A stretch of 22,822 nucleotides of DNA, taken from assembly GCA_050260355.1 (NCBI GenBank), contig JBLNBZ010000104.1:1-22822 (forward strand), read 5' to 3'. Made by a program: the position numbers and the translations under genes. Origin of the DNA: CADEFX01 sp050260355 (lineage in GTDB: Bacteria > Pseudomonadota > Alphaproteobacteria > Rhizobiales > Hyphomicrobiaceae). The notes beneath the pieces are model-generated. The model worked only from the letters and a program-made list of their open reading frames with translations. It had not been told where the DNA came from and searched no databases. Shown piece by piece: positions 7,847 to 16,181 of this stretch (positions are counted from its first letter, which is position 1; the number at the start of each line of letters is the position of its first letter).

Positions 7847-9334
7847 ATGACGTGGATGCCGCGCGCGACAGGACCGAGGGGTTCCGCGATGCGCACCTGG
7901 AAGCTTGCCGCTGCGGTGGTGCTTAGCATTGCCGCTGTGCCTTCGCTGTACGCGCAGCAGGGTCGCGTCGGGCCTCAAAGCGTTGCGCCGGTTGCGGAAA
8001 AGCTGATCGAGGCAGTGGTGAACATCTCCACCAGCCAGACCCTGAAGGGCGCGCAAGGTGTGCCGTTGCCGAACGTGCCGAAGGGCTCGCCGTTCGAGGA
8101 GTTTTTCGAGGACTTCTTCAATCGCAAAGGCCGTCCGCAGACGGACCGCAAGGTCTCCTCGCTCGGCTCCGGATTCGTGATCGACGGCAAGGAAGGGCTG
8201 GTCGTCACCAACAATCACGTTATCGATGGCGCCGACGAGATCATTCTCAACTTCAACGACGGCACCAAGCTGAAGGTCGACAAGGTGATCGGCAAGGATA
8301 CCAAAACCGACCTCGCTTTGCTCAAGGTGACGCCGAAGAAGCCGCTCGTCGCGGTTCCGTTCGGCAGCTCGGCGAAGATGAAGGTCGGCGACTGGGTAAT
8401 GGCGATCGGCAATCCCTTCGGGCTCGGCGGGTCCGTCACCGTCGGCATCATCTCGGCCAAGCAGCGCGACATCAATTCCGGACCATACGACGATTACCTG
8501 CAGACCGATGCGGCCATCAACAAGGGCAACTCGGGCGGCCCGCTGTTCAACATGGACGGCGAGGTCATCGGCGTGAACACAGCCATCATCTCGCCGACCG
8601 GTGGCTCGATCGGCATTGGCTTTGCGGTTCCCGCCGACACGGTGGCCGCCGTTGTCGATCAACTCAAGCGGTACGGCGAGACGCGCCGTGGTTGGCTCGG
8701 CGTTAAAATCCAGTCGGTCACCGAGGACATCGCCGACTCGGTCGGCGTTCCGGAAAACACGGGAGCGCTGGTCTCCAGCGTGACACCTGACAGCCCAGCC
8801 GCCAAGGCCGGCATCGAGCCGGGGGATGTGGTCACCAAGTTCGACGGCAAGGACATTTCCAGCATGCGCGGATTGCCGCGCATCGTCTCGCAGACGCCGA
8901 TCGGCAAGCAGATCGATGTCGAGGTCGTGCGCAAAGGGCAGAAAAAGACCCTCAAGGTGGTCATCGGCCGTCTGCAGGAGGAGGCGGACGCGGACGATCC
9001 CGCCAAGACGCCGGACGATAAGCCGGCCGCGGAGGGCAAGGCTCTGATCGGGATGACCCTAGCGCCGCTGACGGACGAGCTGAGAGGCCGGTACGGCATC
9101 GACGCGAAGGTCAAGGGAGTGCTCGTGACCGACGTGGATGCAGCGAGCCCGGCGGCGCAAAAGGGTGTCAAAGCCGGTGATGTGATCATCGAGGCCGCCC
9201 AGGAGGCCGTGGCGACCGCCGAGGACGTGAGCAAGGGCATCGAGAAGGTTCGCAAGTCCGGGCGCAAGGCCATCCTTCTGCGGCTCGAGAGCCCGAAAGG
9301 CGAGATGCGGTTCGTGGCGCTGCCGATCGATTAG
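7847..9334 (+). CDS. DegP/HtrA-type periplasmic serine protease (Do family)
   Basis: An envelope quality-control protease/chaperone that degrades misfolded periplasmic proteins. The protein is 495 residues. It has an N-terminal signal peptide with hydrophobic core LAAAVVLSIAAVPSLYA and probable cleavage before QQG. The trypsin-like domain carries the triad H124 (TNNHVID), D155 (KTDLALLK) and S229 (GNSGGPLFN). Two PDZ domains follow (about 270-370 and 395-490), each with a GxxPGD-like or KAGD segment. ATG 7847 has TGAGGA nearby. An internal ATG at 7889, with GAGGGG upstream, would give a more compact signal peptide (MRTWKLAAAV) and is a serious alternative. Whether it is called DegP, DegQ or MucD cannot be settled from sequence alone. 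psd follows on the same strand after 87 bases. Confidence 0.95.
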   Translation: MTWMPRATGPRGSAMRTWKLAAAVVLSIAAVPSLYAQQGRVGPQSVAPVAEKLIEAVVNISTSQTLKGAQGVPLPNVPKGSPFEEFFEDFFNRKGRPQTDRKVSSLGSGFVIDGKEGLVVTNNHVIDGADEIILNFNDGTKLKVDKVIGKDTKTDLALLKVTPKKPLVAVPFGSSAKMKVGDWVMAIGNPFGLGGSVTVGIISAKQRDINSGPYDDYLQTDAAINKGNSGGPLFNMDGEVIGVNTAIISPTGGSIGIGFAVPADTVAAVVDQLKRYGETRRGWLGVKIQSVTEDIADSVGVPENTGALVSSVTPDSPAAKAGIEPGDVVTKFDGKDISSMRGLPRIVSQTPIGKQIDVEVVRKGQKKTLKVVIGRLQEEADADDPAKTPDDKPAAEGKALIGMTLAPLTDELRGRYGIDAKVKGVLVTDVDAASPAAQKGVKAGDVIIEAAQEAVATAEDVSKGIEKVRKSGRKAILLRLESPKGEMRFVALPID

Positions 9335-9421
9335 TAAGGATGGGCAAGGATAGGCGTGCATCGGCGGGCGACGGGTCTTGCGGGCACTTCGGCCCCTCGG
9401 TAGGTATCGCTCTACGATGCT

Positions 9422-10156
9422 GTGCATGCTGGAGCTGTTACGTTGAATGACCGTCACGGTCTGCTCGAGACGATCACGTCAGGTCTGGCGCCCGTGCATC
9501 GCGACGGGCACAAGTTCATAGCGATCGGACTGGGCCTGACGCTGCTGTTCTTTTTGATTTGGCCGCCGCTCGGGTGGCTGCTGGCGATCGCAACGGCTTA
9601 CGTCGCCTATTTCTTTCGCGATCCGGATCGCGTGACGCCGCTGCGGGAGGGGCTCGTTGTAGCGCCCGCGGACGGCAAGATCATGCTTATCGAGCGGCTG
9701 CGTCCGCCGCCGGAGCTGGGCCTCGGGGATGCAGAGCGGCTTCGCATCTCAATCTTCCTGTCGGTGTTCGATGTACACATCAACCGGGCCCCGGTGCCCG
9801 GCAGGATTGTCCGCGCGATCTACGTGCCCGGCCTGTTTCTCAATGCCGCGCTCGACAAGGCGAGCGAGGACAACGAACGGCGCGCGCTGATCATTGCCAC
9901 CGCTGGCGGGGACGAAATCGCAGTCGTCCAGATTGCCGGGCTGATCGCCCGCCGCATCGTCGGCTTCAAGGGCGAAGGCGACACGCTCGGCGTCGGTGAA
10001 CGCATCGGCCTCATCCGCTTCGGCAGCCGCGTCGATCTCTACCTGCCGCCGGGGCGCGGCTCGCTGGTCGCCGTCGGCCAGCGGGCAGTTGGGGGCGAGA
10101 CGGTGCTGGCCGACTTGAAATCGCAGGAACCCGAGCGCGAGGCGCGGATCGCGTAA
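9422..10156 (+). CDS. psd: phosphatidylserine decarboxylase proenzyme
   Basis: Pyruvoyl-dependent enzyme that decarboxylates phosphatidylserine to phosphatidylethanolamine at the inner membrane. The length, 244 residues from this start, fits the short Psd type common in alphaproteobacteria. A hydrophobic stretch covers about 33-63, then FFRDPDR, APADGKI (81-87), the SVFDVHINRAP segment (114-124), and the self-cleavage site FGS (200-202, in IRFGSRVDLYLP), where S202 becomes the pyruvoyl group. The start is uncertain: GTG 9422 has no ribosome binding site, whereas an in-frame TTG at 9443 has GGAG 8 bases upstream and gives MNDRHGLLET. pssA, which makes its substrate, lies 39 bases downstream, so the two are likely cotranscribed. 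Confidence 0.94.
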   Translation: MHAGAVTLNDRHGLLETITSGLAPVHRDGHKFIAIGLGLTLLFFLIWPPLGWLLAIATAYVAYFFRDPDRVTPLREGLVVAPADGKIMLIERLRPPPELGLGDAERLRISIFLSVFDVHINRAPVPGRIVRAIYVPGLFLNAALDKASEDNERRALIIATAGGDEIAVVQIAGLIARRIVGFKGEGDTLGVGERIGLIRFGSRVDLYLPPGRGSLVAVGQRAVGGETVLADLKSQEPEREARIA

Positions 10157-10195
10157 CAAGCGCGCGCAAGTCGAAGGAAGCACGTCGGAGGGCCC

Positions 10196-11074
10196 ATGAT
10201 CATCGAACCCTTGGACCCGCAGCTCGAGGAGGGAGAGCGCCGCCGCCGGCGACGGGTTCTGTTTCGTCACCGCAAGATCCCGGTGCGACTGCTGGTGCCC
10301 AACTTCTTCACGCTGCTCAGCCTGTGCGCAGGCGTTACCGCCATTCGCATGGCCATCGAAAGCCGTCTGGAGCTGGCCCTGGCGCTGATCGTCGTCGCCG
10401 CGCTGCTCGACGGCGTCGACGGCCGGCTTGCGCGCGCGCTCAAGGCGCAGTCGCGTTTCGGCGCGGAGCTCGACAGCCTCGCCGATTTTGTCAACTTCGG
10501 CGTGGCGCCCGCGGTTCTCGTGTTCACGTGGGGCCTCGGCGAGCTGAAGGGCTTCGGTTGGATCTCGGCGCTGCTCTTTGCCTGTGCGATGGCACTCAGG
10601 CTTGCGCGCTTCAATGCTATGCTCGACGTCGACAAGCCCAAATGGCAGTCGAACTATTTTACCGGCATGCCGGCACCCGCCGGGGCGATCGCCGTGCTGC
10701 TTCCGCTCTACATCAACGGCCTCGGACTGTTCGAGGTCCGCGGCGCTCCGCTGCTGATCGCGCTCTACACGCTGTTCGTGGCGGTCTTGCTCGTCTCCAC
10801 CATTCCGACGTTCTCGGGCAAGCTGCTGGGCGAGCGCATCGAGCGCGATCTCGTGTTGCCAGTGCTGGTCGCGGTCGCCGCCCTGGTCGGTCTGCTGGTT
10901 ACCTACCCCTACGGCACGCTGACGGTCGTAACGCTGCTCTATCTCGCCATGATCCCTGTCAGCTACAAGCGTTATGAGCAGATCAAACGCGCCCAATTGG
11001 GAGCGGAGGCCGCGGTCCCTCCAGCCGCCGACGGCGCCATTTCGGCCGCGCCTCCGGGCGAGACCAAGCATTGA
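10196..11074 (+). CDS. pssA: CDP-diacylglycerol-serine O-phosphatidyltransferase
   Basis: A membrane enzyme that joins CDP-diacylglycerol and serine to make phosphatidylserine, the substrate of the Psd encoded upstream. The protein is 292 residues. The CDP-alcohol phosphatidyltransferase signature DG-x2-DG-x2-AR-x8-G-x3-D-x3-D is intact at residues 72-97 (DGVDGRLAR then GAELDSLAD). Several hydrophobic helices follow (about 125-140, 165-180, 190-205, 222-255). The N-terminus is rich in Arg and Glu (EEGERRRRRR), as in other proteins of this polytopic PssA type. The ATG at 10196 has GGAGGG just upstream. The C-terminal tail is Ala/Pro-rich and probably disordered. Confidence 0.95.
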   Translation: MIIEPLDPQLEEGERRRRRRVLFRHRKIPVRLLVPNFFTLLSLCAGVTAIRMAIESRLELALALIVVAALLDGVDGRLARALKAQSRFGAELDSLADFVNFGVAPAVLVFTWGLGELKGFGWISALLFACAMALRLARFNAMLDVDKPKWQSNYFTGMPAPAGAIAVLLPLYINGLGLFEVRGAPLLIALYTLFVAVLLVSTIPTFSGKLLGERIERDLVLPVLVAVAALVGLLVTYPYGTLTVVTLLYLAMIPVSYKRYEQIKRAQLGAEAAVPPAADGAISAAPPGETKH

Positions 11075-11260
11075 GCCTGAATTGAGCGACGGGCCCCCCC
11101 ACGCCCCCGCGCTCCTCATGTGAGCAAAACTCACGCAAGCATGACTAAACTTCGCTTGTCGAGAGGCGGGGGGTGGGCATAGACCGCCGCTATGGCACGG
11201 GCCGGGGCCGGAGCGCATGCACCCTCGGTCCGGGGTCTCAATAGAAGAGTGGAGATGATC
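11075..11260. other. intergenic region between pssA and the small basic-protein gene
   Basis: These 186 bases carry no convincing coding sequence. A small hairpin GTGAG-CAAAA-CTCAC lies at 11120-11134. TTGTCG at 11157-11162 could be a -35 element, but no good -10 follows. The frame of the small downstream gene is open back to 11192 without a ribosome binding site at that point. Confidence 0.4.
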
Positions 11261-11470
11261 ATGAGCCGCGCATCTGCTCCTGCGCGGGCCGTCGACGGCG
11301 GCCGGCGGTCCAGTAGCCTCGGAAGTCGGCTACACCGGGAAGCGGGCGCGGTTCTGGCGCGCTTTGCGCTTTCGGCATGGCAAGCGTTTGTCGAGTGGCA
11401 GACGAGACGCCTCGTCAGGCGACTGCGCGCGTTTGAAGCGCGTTACGGGAGCGCTGGCAGGTGCGGCTAG
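11261..11470 (+). CDS. small basic hypothetical protein
   Basis: A 69-residue, Arg-rich protein starting at ATG 11261, with GGAG 6-7 bases upstream. It has a disordered Ser/Ala/Arg N-terminal half and a helical segment WQAFVEWQTRRLVRRLRAFEARYG that looks amphipathic. Rhizobiales carry many short DUF1127/YjiS-like proteins of this size with an Arg-rich helix, but the usual C-terminal D-R-L-L-x-D-I-G signature is missing, so I do not assign it. The frame is open upstream to 11192, but those codons have no ribosome binding site. It sits alone between pssA and the convergent algA-like gene. It may be real or spurious. Confidence 0.4.
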   Translation: MSRASAPARAVDGGRRSSSLGSRLHREAGAVLARFALSAWQAFVEWQTRRLVRRLRAFEARYGSAGRCG

Positions 11471-11562
11471 TGATTATGGCGCACTCCCGAGGATCGCTCG
11501 ATGGGATTCAGCGGCCTGCCGTTTGAGCGTCCTGCTCGACACTGTCGGGCCCGCCGGCGAGG

Positions 11563-13008
11563 CTACTTCGTCTCCTCGGGGGCACGGTGATAGATGTCAT
11601 CGGTGCGCACGATATCGTCCTCGCCGAGATAGCTCCCGATCTGAACCTCGATGATCTCGAGCGGCACCTTGCCGGGGTTCTCGAGCCGATGCCATTGCGT
11701 CGCGAAAATGTAGACGCTCTCGTTCTCGCGCAGCAGCTTTTCATCGTCGCCGACGACGACCTTTGCGGTGCCCTGCACCACAACCCAATGCTCTGACCGA
11801 TGATGATGCATTTGCATCGACAGCTTGGCGCCGGGCTTGACGTGCAGCAGCTTGACCTGGAACCGGGGGCCTATCGATAGCGTCTCGAAAAAGCCCCACG
11901 GGCGATAGTTGCGAAGATGCTGCTCGTGCTCGCGTCGATTGGACTGCTTGAGCTTGGCGACGACTTTGGACACGTCCTGCGCGCGGGACTTGTCGGCGAC
12001 GAGGAGTGCGTCGGGCGTGTCGACGATGACCAGATCCTTGACCCCGATGGTCGACACGAGTGATCGCTCGCTGTGGACGTAGAGACCCTTGCTGTCCTCG
12101 AGCACGGCATCGCCGTTGACGTAGTTGCCGCCGGCATCCTTCTCTGCGATCTCCCACAGCGACGTCCAGGAGCCGACGTCGCTCCAGCCGACATCGATCG
12201 GCAACATGGCCGCCTCTGTGGTCTTCTCCATCACCGCATAGTCCACGGAGATGTTGGGTGATTGGGCAAAGGCGCTGCGATCGAGCCGCACGAAGCCGAG
12301 GTCATCTTTTGCCTGCAGAAGGGCCGTGCGGGCGGCCTCCAGGATGCGCGGCTCCAGCCGCTCGAGCTCGTCCAGGAACGTCCGCACGTTGAGCACGAAG
12401 ATGCCGCTGTTCCAGAAGTGGTCGCCGGCCTCGACGTAGCGCCTGGCAGTGTCGATGTCGGGCTTCTCGAAGAAGGCGTCGACCTTGAAGGCTTCGTTGT
12501 CGAAACCCGGCAGGGGTGCGCCTTTGCGAATGTAGCCGTATCCCGTGTGTGGGCCATTCGGCTTGATGCCGAACAGAACCAGCTTTCCCGTCGCGGCCAC
12601 TCCGGCTGCCGAGCGCACCGCCTCCACGAACCGTGGCTCGTCGCGGATAACGTGGTCGGAGGGCATGACGACAAGGATGCCCGCGGGATCCTCGCGGGCG
12701 ACCGCCAATGCGGCAACCGCAATTGCTGCAGCCGTGTTGCGGGCCACCGGCTCGAGAAAGATGGTTTGCGAGGTGATCCGAGCCGCTTCCAGCTCCTCCT
12801 TTACGAGGAACCTGTGGTCGTTATTGCACAGCAGGATCGGTGCGGCGAAGCCGGCATCAGCGCTGAGGCGATGCAGAGTGGCACCCAGGAAGCTCGGTCC
12901 GTTGGCGTTGAAGAAGCGGATGAACTGCTTCGGATACATCGACCGCGACAGAGGCCAAAGCCGCGTCCCGGAGCCGCCCGAAAGTATGACTGGATGAATG
13001 GTGCTCAT
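11563..13008 (-). CDS. mannose-1-phosphate guanylyltransferase / mannose-6-phosphate isomerase (AlgA/ManC/CpsB type)
   Basis: A bifunctional cytoplasmic enzyme supplying GDP-mannose for polysaccharide or lipopolysaccharide synthesis. It is 481 residues from ATG 13008 (MSTIHPVILSGG), with GGAAGG just upstream. The N-terminal nucleotidyltransferase domain has LSGGSGTRLWPLSR (9-22) and the FFEKPD motif. The C-terminal cupin is a type II phosphomannose isomerase, with QMHHHRSEHWVVVQGTA at 399-415 carrying the metal-binding histidines. Both halves look complete. The frame is open upstream to 13047 without support. No exopolysaccharide cluster surrounds it here. It follows the herA-like gene on the same strand after a 166-base gap, which probably contains its own promoter. 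Confidence 0.94.
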   Translation of the reverse strand: MSTIHPVILSGGSGTRLWPLSRSMYPKQFIRFFNANGPSFLGATLHRLSADAGFAAPILLCNNDHRFLVKEELEAARITSQTIFLEPVARNTAAAIAVAALAVAREDPAGILVVMPSDHVIRDEPRFVEAVRSAAGVAATGKLVLFGIKPNGPHTGYGYIRKGAPLPGFDNEAFKVDAFFEKPDIDTARRYVEAGDHFWNSGIFVLNVRTFLDELERLEPRILEAARTALLQAKDDLGFVRLDRSAFAQSPNISVDYAVMEKTTEAAMLPIDVGWSDVGSWTSLWEIAEKDAGGNYVNGDAVLEDSKGLYVHSERSLVSTIGVKDLVIVDTPDALLVADKSRAQDVSKVVAKLKQSNRREHEQHLRNYRPWGFFETLSIGPRFQVKLLHVKPGAKLSMQMHHHRSEHWVVVQGTAKVVVGDDEKLLRENESVYIFATQWHRLENPGKVPLEIIEVQIGSYLGEDDIVRTDDIYHRAPEETK

Positions 13009-13073
13009 ACATGCCTTCCAAGAACGGGCAGGGCGTAGCCGGCACACGATGCGGTGCCCTCCGCGCCTGCCAG

Positions 13074-13100
13074 ATAGTATCCGGCGTCAACCGAATGCAA
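13074..13100 (-). promoter_or_regulatory. weak promoter candidate for the GDP-mannose gene
   Basis: Minus-strand TTGCAT and TACTAT are separated by 15 bases and lie about 65 bases before the start. The hexamers are reasonable but the spacing is short, so this is only a candidate. Confidence 0.2.
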
Positions 13101-13174
13101 CAGATGGGCCGGCGCAATGCTAACGCGGGTGCAGCGGCACCGGCGTGACGGCGGCTATTCTCGAGGGGGCTCGA

Positions 13175-15184
13175 TCAGCGTGAAGGCGTGCGCTGGCTCA
13201 ACCGCTCGCGCAGAGACTTGAGCGCGCCGCCAACCTGCCCCTGGCCGGCGTGGCCCGCTGCCGGCGCGGTCGGCTGCTCCCGGCGCGATCCGACAAACTC
13301 GCGCCGCGGATGGCCATTGCCTACTCCCGCCGGCTCCGAGCGTTCGTTGGGAGCGAAAAACGCATCCTCACCGGGTGGCAGGTCGGCGAGCCTACCGGAA
13401 GCCGGAACAGCATCGTCCGACTGACGGTAGCGGGACGGGCTGGCGGTGGACCGGAATGGCACCGGGGCTTCCATGGGCTCGGCCGAGTCCGGCGTTGCTG
13501 CGTCGGGCACGGCGCCCGCGCCGCTTGCCGACAGGCGCCACTTCTCCACCATCTGGTCGAGGAACAACCCGTCCCCCGTGGACTTCTGCCACATCTCGGA
13601 AAAGCGCGCGGTCGAGCTGCGCGGCATCGCATGCTGCGGCAACTCGTCGAAGCGGATGCGCACCGGCAGCGTCACCCCGTCACCGAACGCGATCGCCTCG
13701 CGCTGACCGAGCGCGGACAAAAACTCGAGCAGTCCAGATCCGGTATCCGAAATTGCCGACGTCACGATCTGCTGGTCGCGATCGTTCGACATGCGCAGCG
13801 CGAACACGGTGTTGCACTGAGACAGGATGGTCGGGTCGATCTCGGCCGGCCGCTGCGTGACGACGCAAAGCGACGCACCGTACTTGCGGCCCTCCTTGGC
13901 GATCTTGGCGATGGCGCGCCTGCAGGGCTCGAAGCCGAGACCGGGGTTGGCCGGCACGTAGCGATGCGCCTCCTCGCACACCAGCGTCACAGGGATTTTG
14001 CCCTCGCTCCAGAGCGCGAAATCGAAGGTCATGCGGCACAGCACGGCAACCACAACGTTGACGATCTCGGTCGGCAGCCCGGTCAGCTCGAGAATGGTGA
14101 TCGGCTTGTTGTCGACGGGAACTCGGAACACGCGTCCGAGCACCTGCGCCATGTCGTCGTTGACCGTGAGCGATCCGAACATGAATGCATAGCGCGGGTC
14201 GACCGACAGCGTCTCGATGCGAGTTTTCAGATTCCTGTAGGGTGCCAAGTCCCGCTTGTTCTCGAGCTTGCCCATACGCTCTTCGATCAGCGAGATCAGA
14301 TCGGACAGACGGTAGGGCACGGGCGTGTCCACCGTGTAGCGGCCCACATCGAGCATCCTCGCCCGTAGCGCCTGCGCTTCCTTGCCACGACCGGCGCTGT
14401 AGCGCGCCTTTGCGATCGGGATCAGCTCCTGAAGGATCTCGACCTCGTTCTTGCGGTCTGCAGGCTGACCAATGAGGACCTCCGTGATCTCCTCGAACGT
14501 CAGCAGCCAGAACGGGAGCTGCATATTGCGTGGCGACAGAACCTCGGCCCATTCGGTGAATGCGGTCGCATACTCATTGTGCGGGTCCAGAAGCACGACG
14601 TGAGCGGCCGGGTTCTTCTCGAGGATCGCGCGTAGGATCAGCGCCGTGGTGCATGATTTGCCCGTGCCGGTCGTGCCAAGGACGGCGAAGTGCTTGCCGA
14701 GCAGCTCATCGACCCGGATCATGGCCGGTATCGTGTCGTCCTGGCGGATGCAGCCGACGCGGACCGAGTGCTTCATGTCGCCGCAAAAGGCCAGACTCAG
14801 CTCCGCCTTGGAAGCAACGCGAGCCCGATGGCCCAGGGCAGGGTAATTGGACACTCCACGATTGAAGTTCAGCGGCTTGCCGTCCTTGCCCTTGCGCAGC
14901 TCACCCACGAGACCGAGCTCGGCAATCCACAGCTCCGTTTCGCCCTCGCGGTAGGCCGGGGCCGGGACGCTCAAGGCCGATACGATCGCCAGCGCGACGG
15001 TGGTGGGCGTGTCGATCGCAAGCAGCGTTCCCATCTCCGGGCGCTCGGCAGGCCCGCGGGTCGCCCCATCGGGCTTGCTGTCCAGGAGCACAATGGCCTT
15101 GGAGCCCGTTACCGATACGATGCGACCGATTGAGGCGTCGCCGGCTGCCGATGCACGTTGCTGTGCGGAGGCAATGCTTTCCAT
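13175..15184 (-). CDS. HerA/DUF87-type ATP-binding protein (FtsK-HerA superfamily)
   Basis: A hexameric DNA-translocase-type ATPase of 669 residues. The N-terminal part (about 18-155) resembles the HerA beta-barrel domain (SIGRIVSVTGSKAIVLLD). Walker A is GTTGTGKS (170-177). The segment VVLLDPHNEY (196-205), typical of the HerA family, follows. Walker B is VTLVCEEAH (399-407), and a sensor-like VVTQRPAEIDPTILSQCNT starts near 441. The last 110 or so residues are Pro/Ala/Ser/Arg-rich and probably disordered. ATG 15184 lies 5 bases after the stop of the histidine kinase gene, so the two are almost certainly cotranscribed. The usual HerA partner nuclease NurA, and the SIR2 or DUF4297 partners of HerA defence systems, are not visible nearby. 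Its function here is unknown. Confidence 0.85.
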   Translation of the reverse strand: MESIASAQQRASAAGDASIGRIVSVTGSKAIVLLDSKPDGATRGPAERPEMGTLLAIDTPTTVALAIVSALSVPAPAYREGETELWIAELGLVGELRKGKDGKPLNFNRGVSNYPALGHRARVASKAELSLAFCGDMKHSVRVGCIRQDDTIPAMIRVDELLGKHFAVLGTTGTGKSCTTALILRAILEKNPAAHVVLLDPHNEYATAFTEWAEVLSPRNMQLPFWLLTFEEITEVLIGQPADRKNEVEILQELIPIAKARYSAGRGKEAQALRARMLDVGRYTVDTPVPYRLSDLISLIEERMGKLENKRDLAPYRNLKTRIETLSVDPRYAFMFGSLTVNDDMAQVLGRVFRVPVDNKPITILELTGLPTEIVNVVVAVLCRMTFDFALWSEGKIPVTLVCEEAHRYVPANPGLGFEPCRRAIAKIAKEGRKYGASLCVVTQRPAEIDPTILSQCNTVFALRMSNDRDQQIVTSAISDTGSGLLEFLSALGQREAIAFGDGVTLPVRIRFDELPQHAMPRSSTARFSEMWQKSTGDGLFLDQMVEKWRLSASGAGAVPDAATPDSAEPMEAPVPFRSTASPSRYRQSDDAVPASGRLADLPPGEDAFFAPNERSEPAGVGNGHPRREFVGSRREQPTAPAAGHAGQGQVGGALKSLRERLSQRTPSR

Positions 15185-15189
15185 TCCGG

Positions 15190-16095
15190 CTACCCCTGAC
15201 CAATGTTGGCTATCAGTACACCTGGCGATCGGAGCGGAAGCGAGCCGTCCTGTATAACCGAGACGAGCTGGGCAGATGGCAGTACGACGATCACCTCGGT
15301 ACCCATGGTCGGCTGGCTCCTGATCGTGAGCTCACCGCCGTGCAGCTCCACAAGGGCCTTGGCGATCGGGAGACCCAATCCGGTGCCTTCGCGCCAGCGC
15401 GAGAAGCTGGCGTCGACCTGTCCGAACGGTGTCATGGCGATGCGAATTTCCTCCGCATCCATGCCAACACCTGTGTCGGTGACGCTGATCCACGCTCCTC
15501 CGTCATCCAAACCACGTGCTTCTACGACCACGCTGCCACCCTCGCGGGTGAAGCGCACGGCATTGCTGATCAGGTTGCTGAAGGCCTGCTTGAGCTTCAG
15601 TCTGTCCCCGCGGATGGCCGGCAGGTGCTCGTCGAGACGCACCTCGAGCTCGAGACCGGCGTCCGCGGCGGCGGATCGAAACGAGGCAATGCAACTGCGC
15701 AGCACGTCCTCGAGGCTGATTTCGCGCGCGTCGAGCGTGTACTTGCCGCTCTGGATCTTGGAGATGTCGAGAATGTCGTTGATTACGGAAAGCAGGTGCT
15801 CTGCCGCACCGTAGATCAGCTTGGCATAGTCGACGATGTCCTGATCGGAGAGCTGGCGATCACCGTGCTGCGAGAGCAACTTGGAAAAGCCCATCACCGT
15901 ATTGAGCGGTGTTCTGAGCTCGTGGCTCATATTGGCGATGAACTCGGATTTGACCTTGTTCGCGAGCTGGGCCTGGATGCGCGCCGACTGCTCGGCCTCA
16001 CGGGTGCGATTGCGCAGCACCGCCTCGCCGAGCCGAAGGGAATACTCGGACATCAGCGTATTCGGCTTCCCAGCTCCGATGGCCCCGCGAAACAT
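15190..16095 (-). CDS. histidine kinase without membrane segments, PleC/PdhS-like transmitter
   Basis: A two-component sensor kinase, about 301 residues from ATG 16095. No membrane segment and no PAS domain can be seen. A short N-terminal coiled-coil-like stretch (about 20-48) leads into the dimerisation domain, with the phospho-histidine at H58 in ANMSHELRTPLN. The ATPase domain has the N box (FSNLISNAVRF, N178), G1 DTGVGMD (207-213) and G2 GTGLGLP (237-243). EFIANMSHELRTPLNTVMGFSKLL resembles PleC/DivJ/PdhS-type alphaproteobacterial kinases. No receiver or response-regulator gene is adjacent, so it is an orphan within the window. The start is uncertain: the frame is open to 16335, but those codons run through a repeat-rich intergenic region. 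ATG 16053 is another possibility. herA follows after 5 bases. Confidence 0.88.
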   Translation of the reverse strand: MFRGAIGAGKPNTLMSEYSLRLGEAVLRNRTREAEQSARIQAQLANKVKSEFIANMSHELRTPLNTVMGFSKLLSQHGDRQLSDQDIVDYAKLIYGAAEHLLSVINDILDISKIQSGKYTLDAREISLEDVLRSCIASFRSAAADAGLELEVRLDEHLPAIRGDRLKLKQAFSNLISNAVRFTREGGSVVVEARGLDDGGAWISVTDTGVGMDAEEIRIAMTPFGQVDASFSRWREGTGLGLPIAKALVELHGGELTIRSQPTMGTEVIVVLPSAQLVSVIQDGSLPLRSPGVLIANIGQG

Positions 16096-16116
16096 GCCTA
16101 CGCCGCTTGGATGAAA

Positions 16117-16181
16117 TAACTGAGTTAAGCTATGGGTCACTGGATAACTTGAGGTTAATGGAGGAGTTACCGGCGAGTTAA
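16117..16181. promoter_or_regulatory. TAAC/GTTA dyad array with CtrA-like half sites, between divergent genes
   Basis: Two inverted repeats are visible: TAAC-TGA-GTTA at 16117-16127 and TAAC-TTGAG-GTTA at 16145-16157. Two more direct GAGTTA copies lie at 16164 and 16175. TTAC and TTAA at 16167-16170 and 16178-16181 are exactly 7 bases apart, close to the CtrA pattern TTAA-N7-TTAA. The region separates the histidine kinase from the cysNC-like gene and is AT-rich compared with its neighbours. Operator function is inferred. Confidence 0.45.

Noticed and set aside
7466..8662. 398-codon minus-strand frame across the mdh-degP gap
   Set aside because: It overlaps the catalytic domain of the protease in antisense and lacks any domain; most of its length is explained by the degP-like gene.
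9749..11218. 489-codon open frame on the minus strand across psd and pssA
   Set aside because: It is antisense to two well-supported genes. Its translation is rich in Arg, Gln, His and Asp with no domain, as expected for the shadow of high-GC coding DNA.
11531..11560. Terminator between the small protein gene and the convergent GDP-mannose gene
   Set aside because: CGACA-C-TGTCG has no room for a loop, and no T-run follows on either strand.
13175..16095. HerA-based phage-defence system
   Set aside because: Known HerA defence systems pair the ATPase with SIR2, DUF4297 or a similar nuclease effector. None is encoded on either side; the partner is an ordinary histidine kinase.
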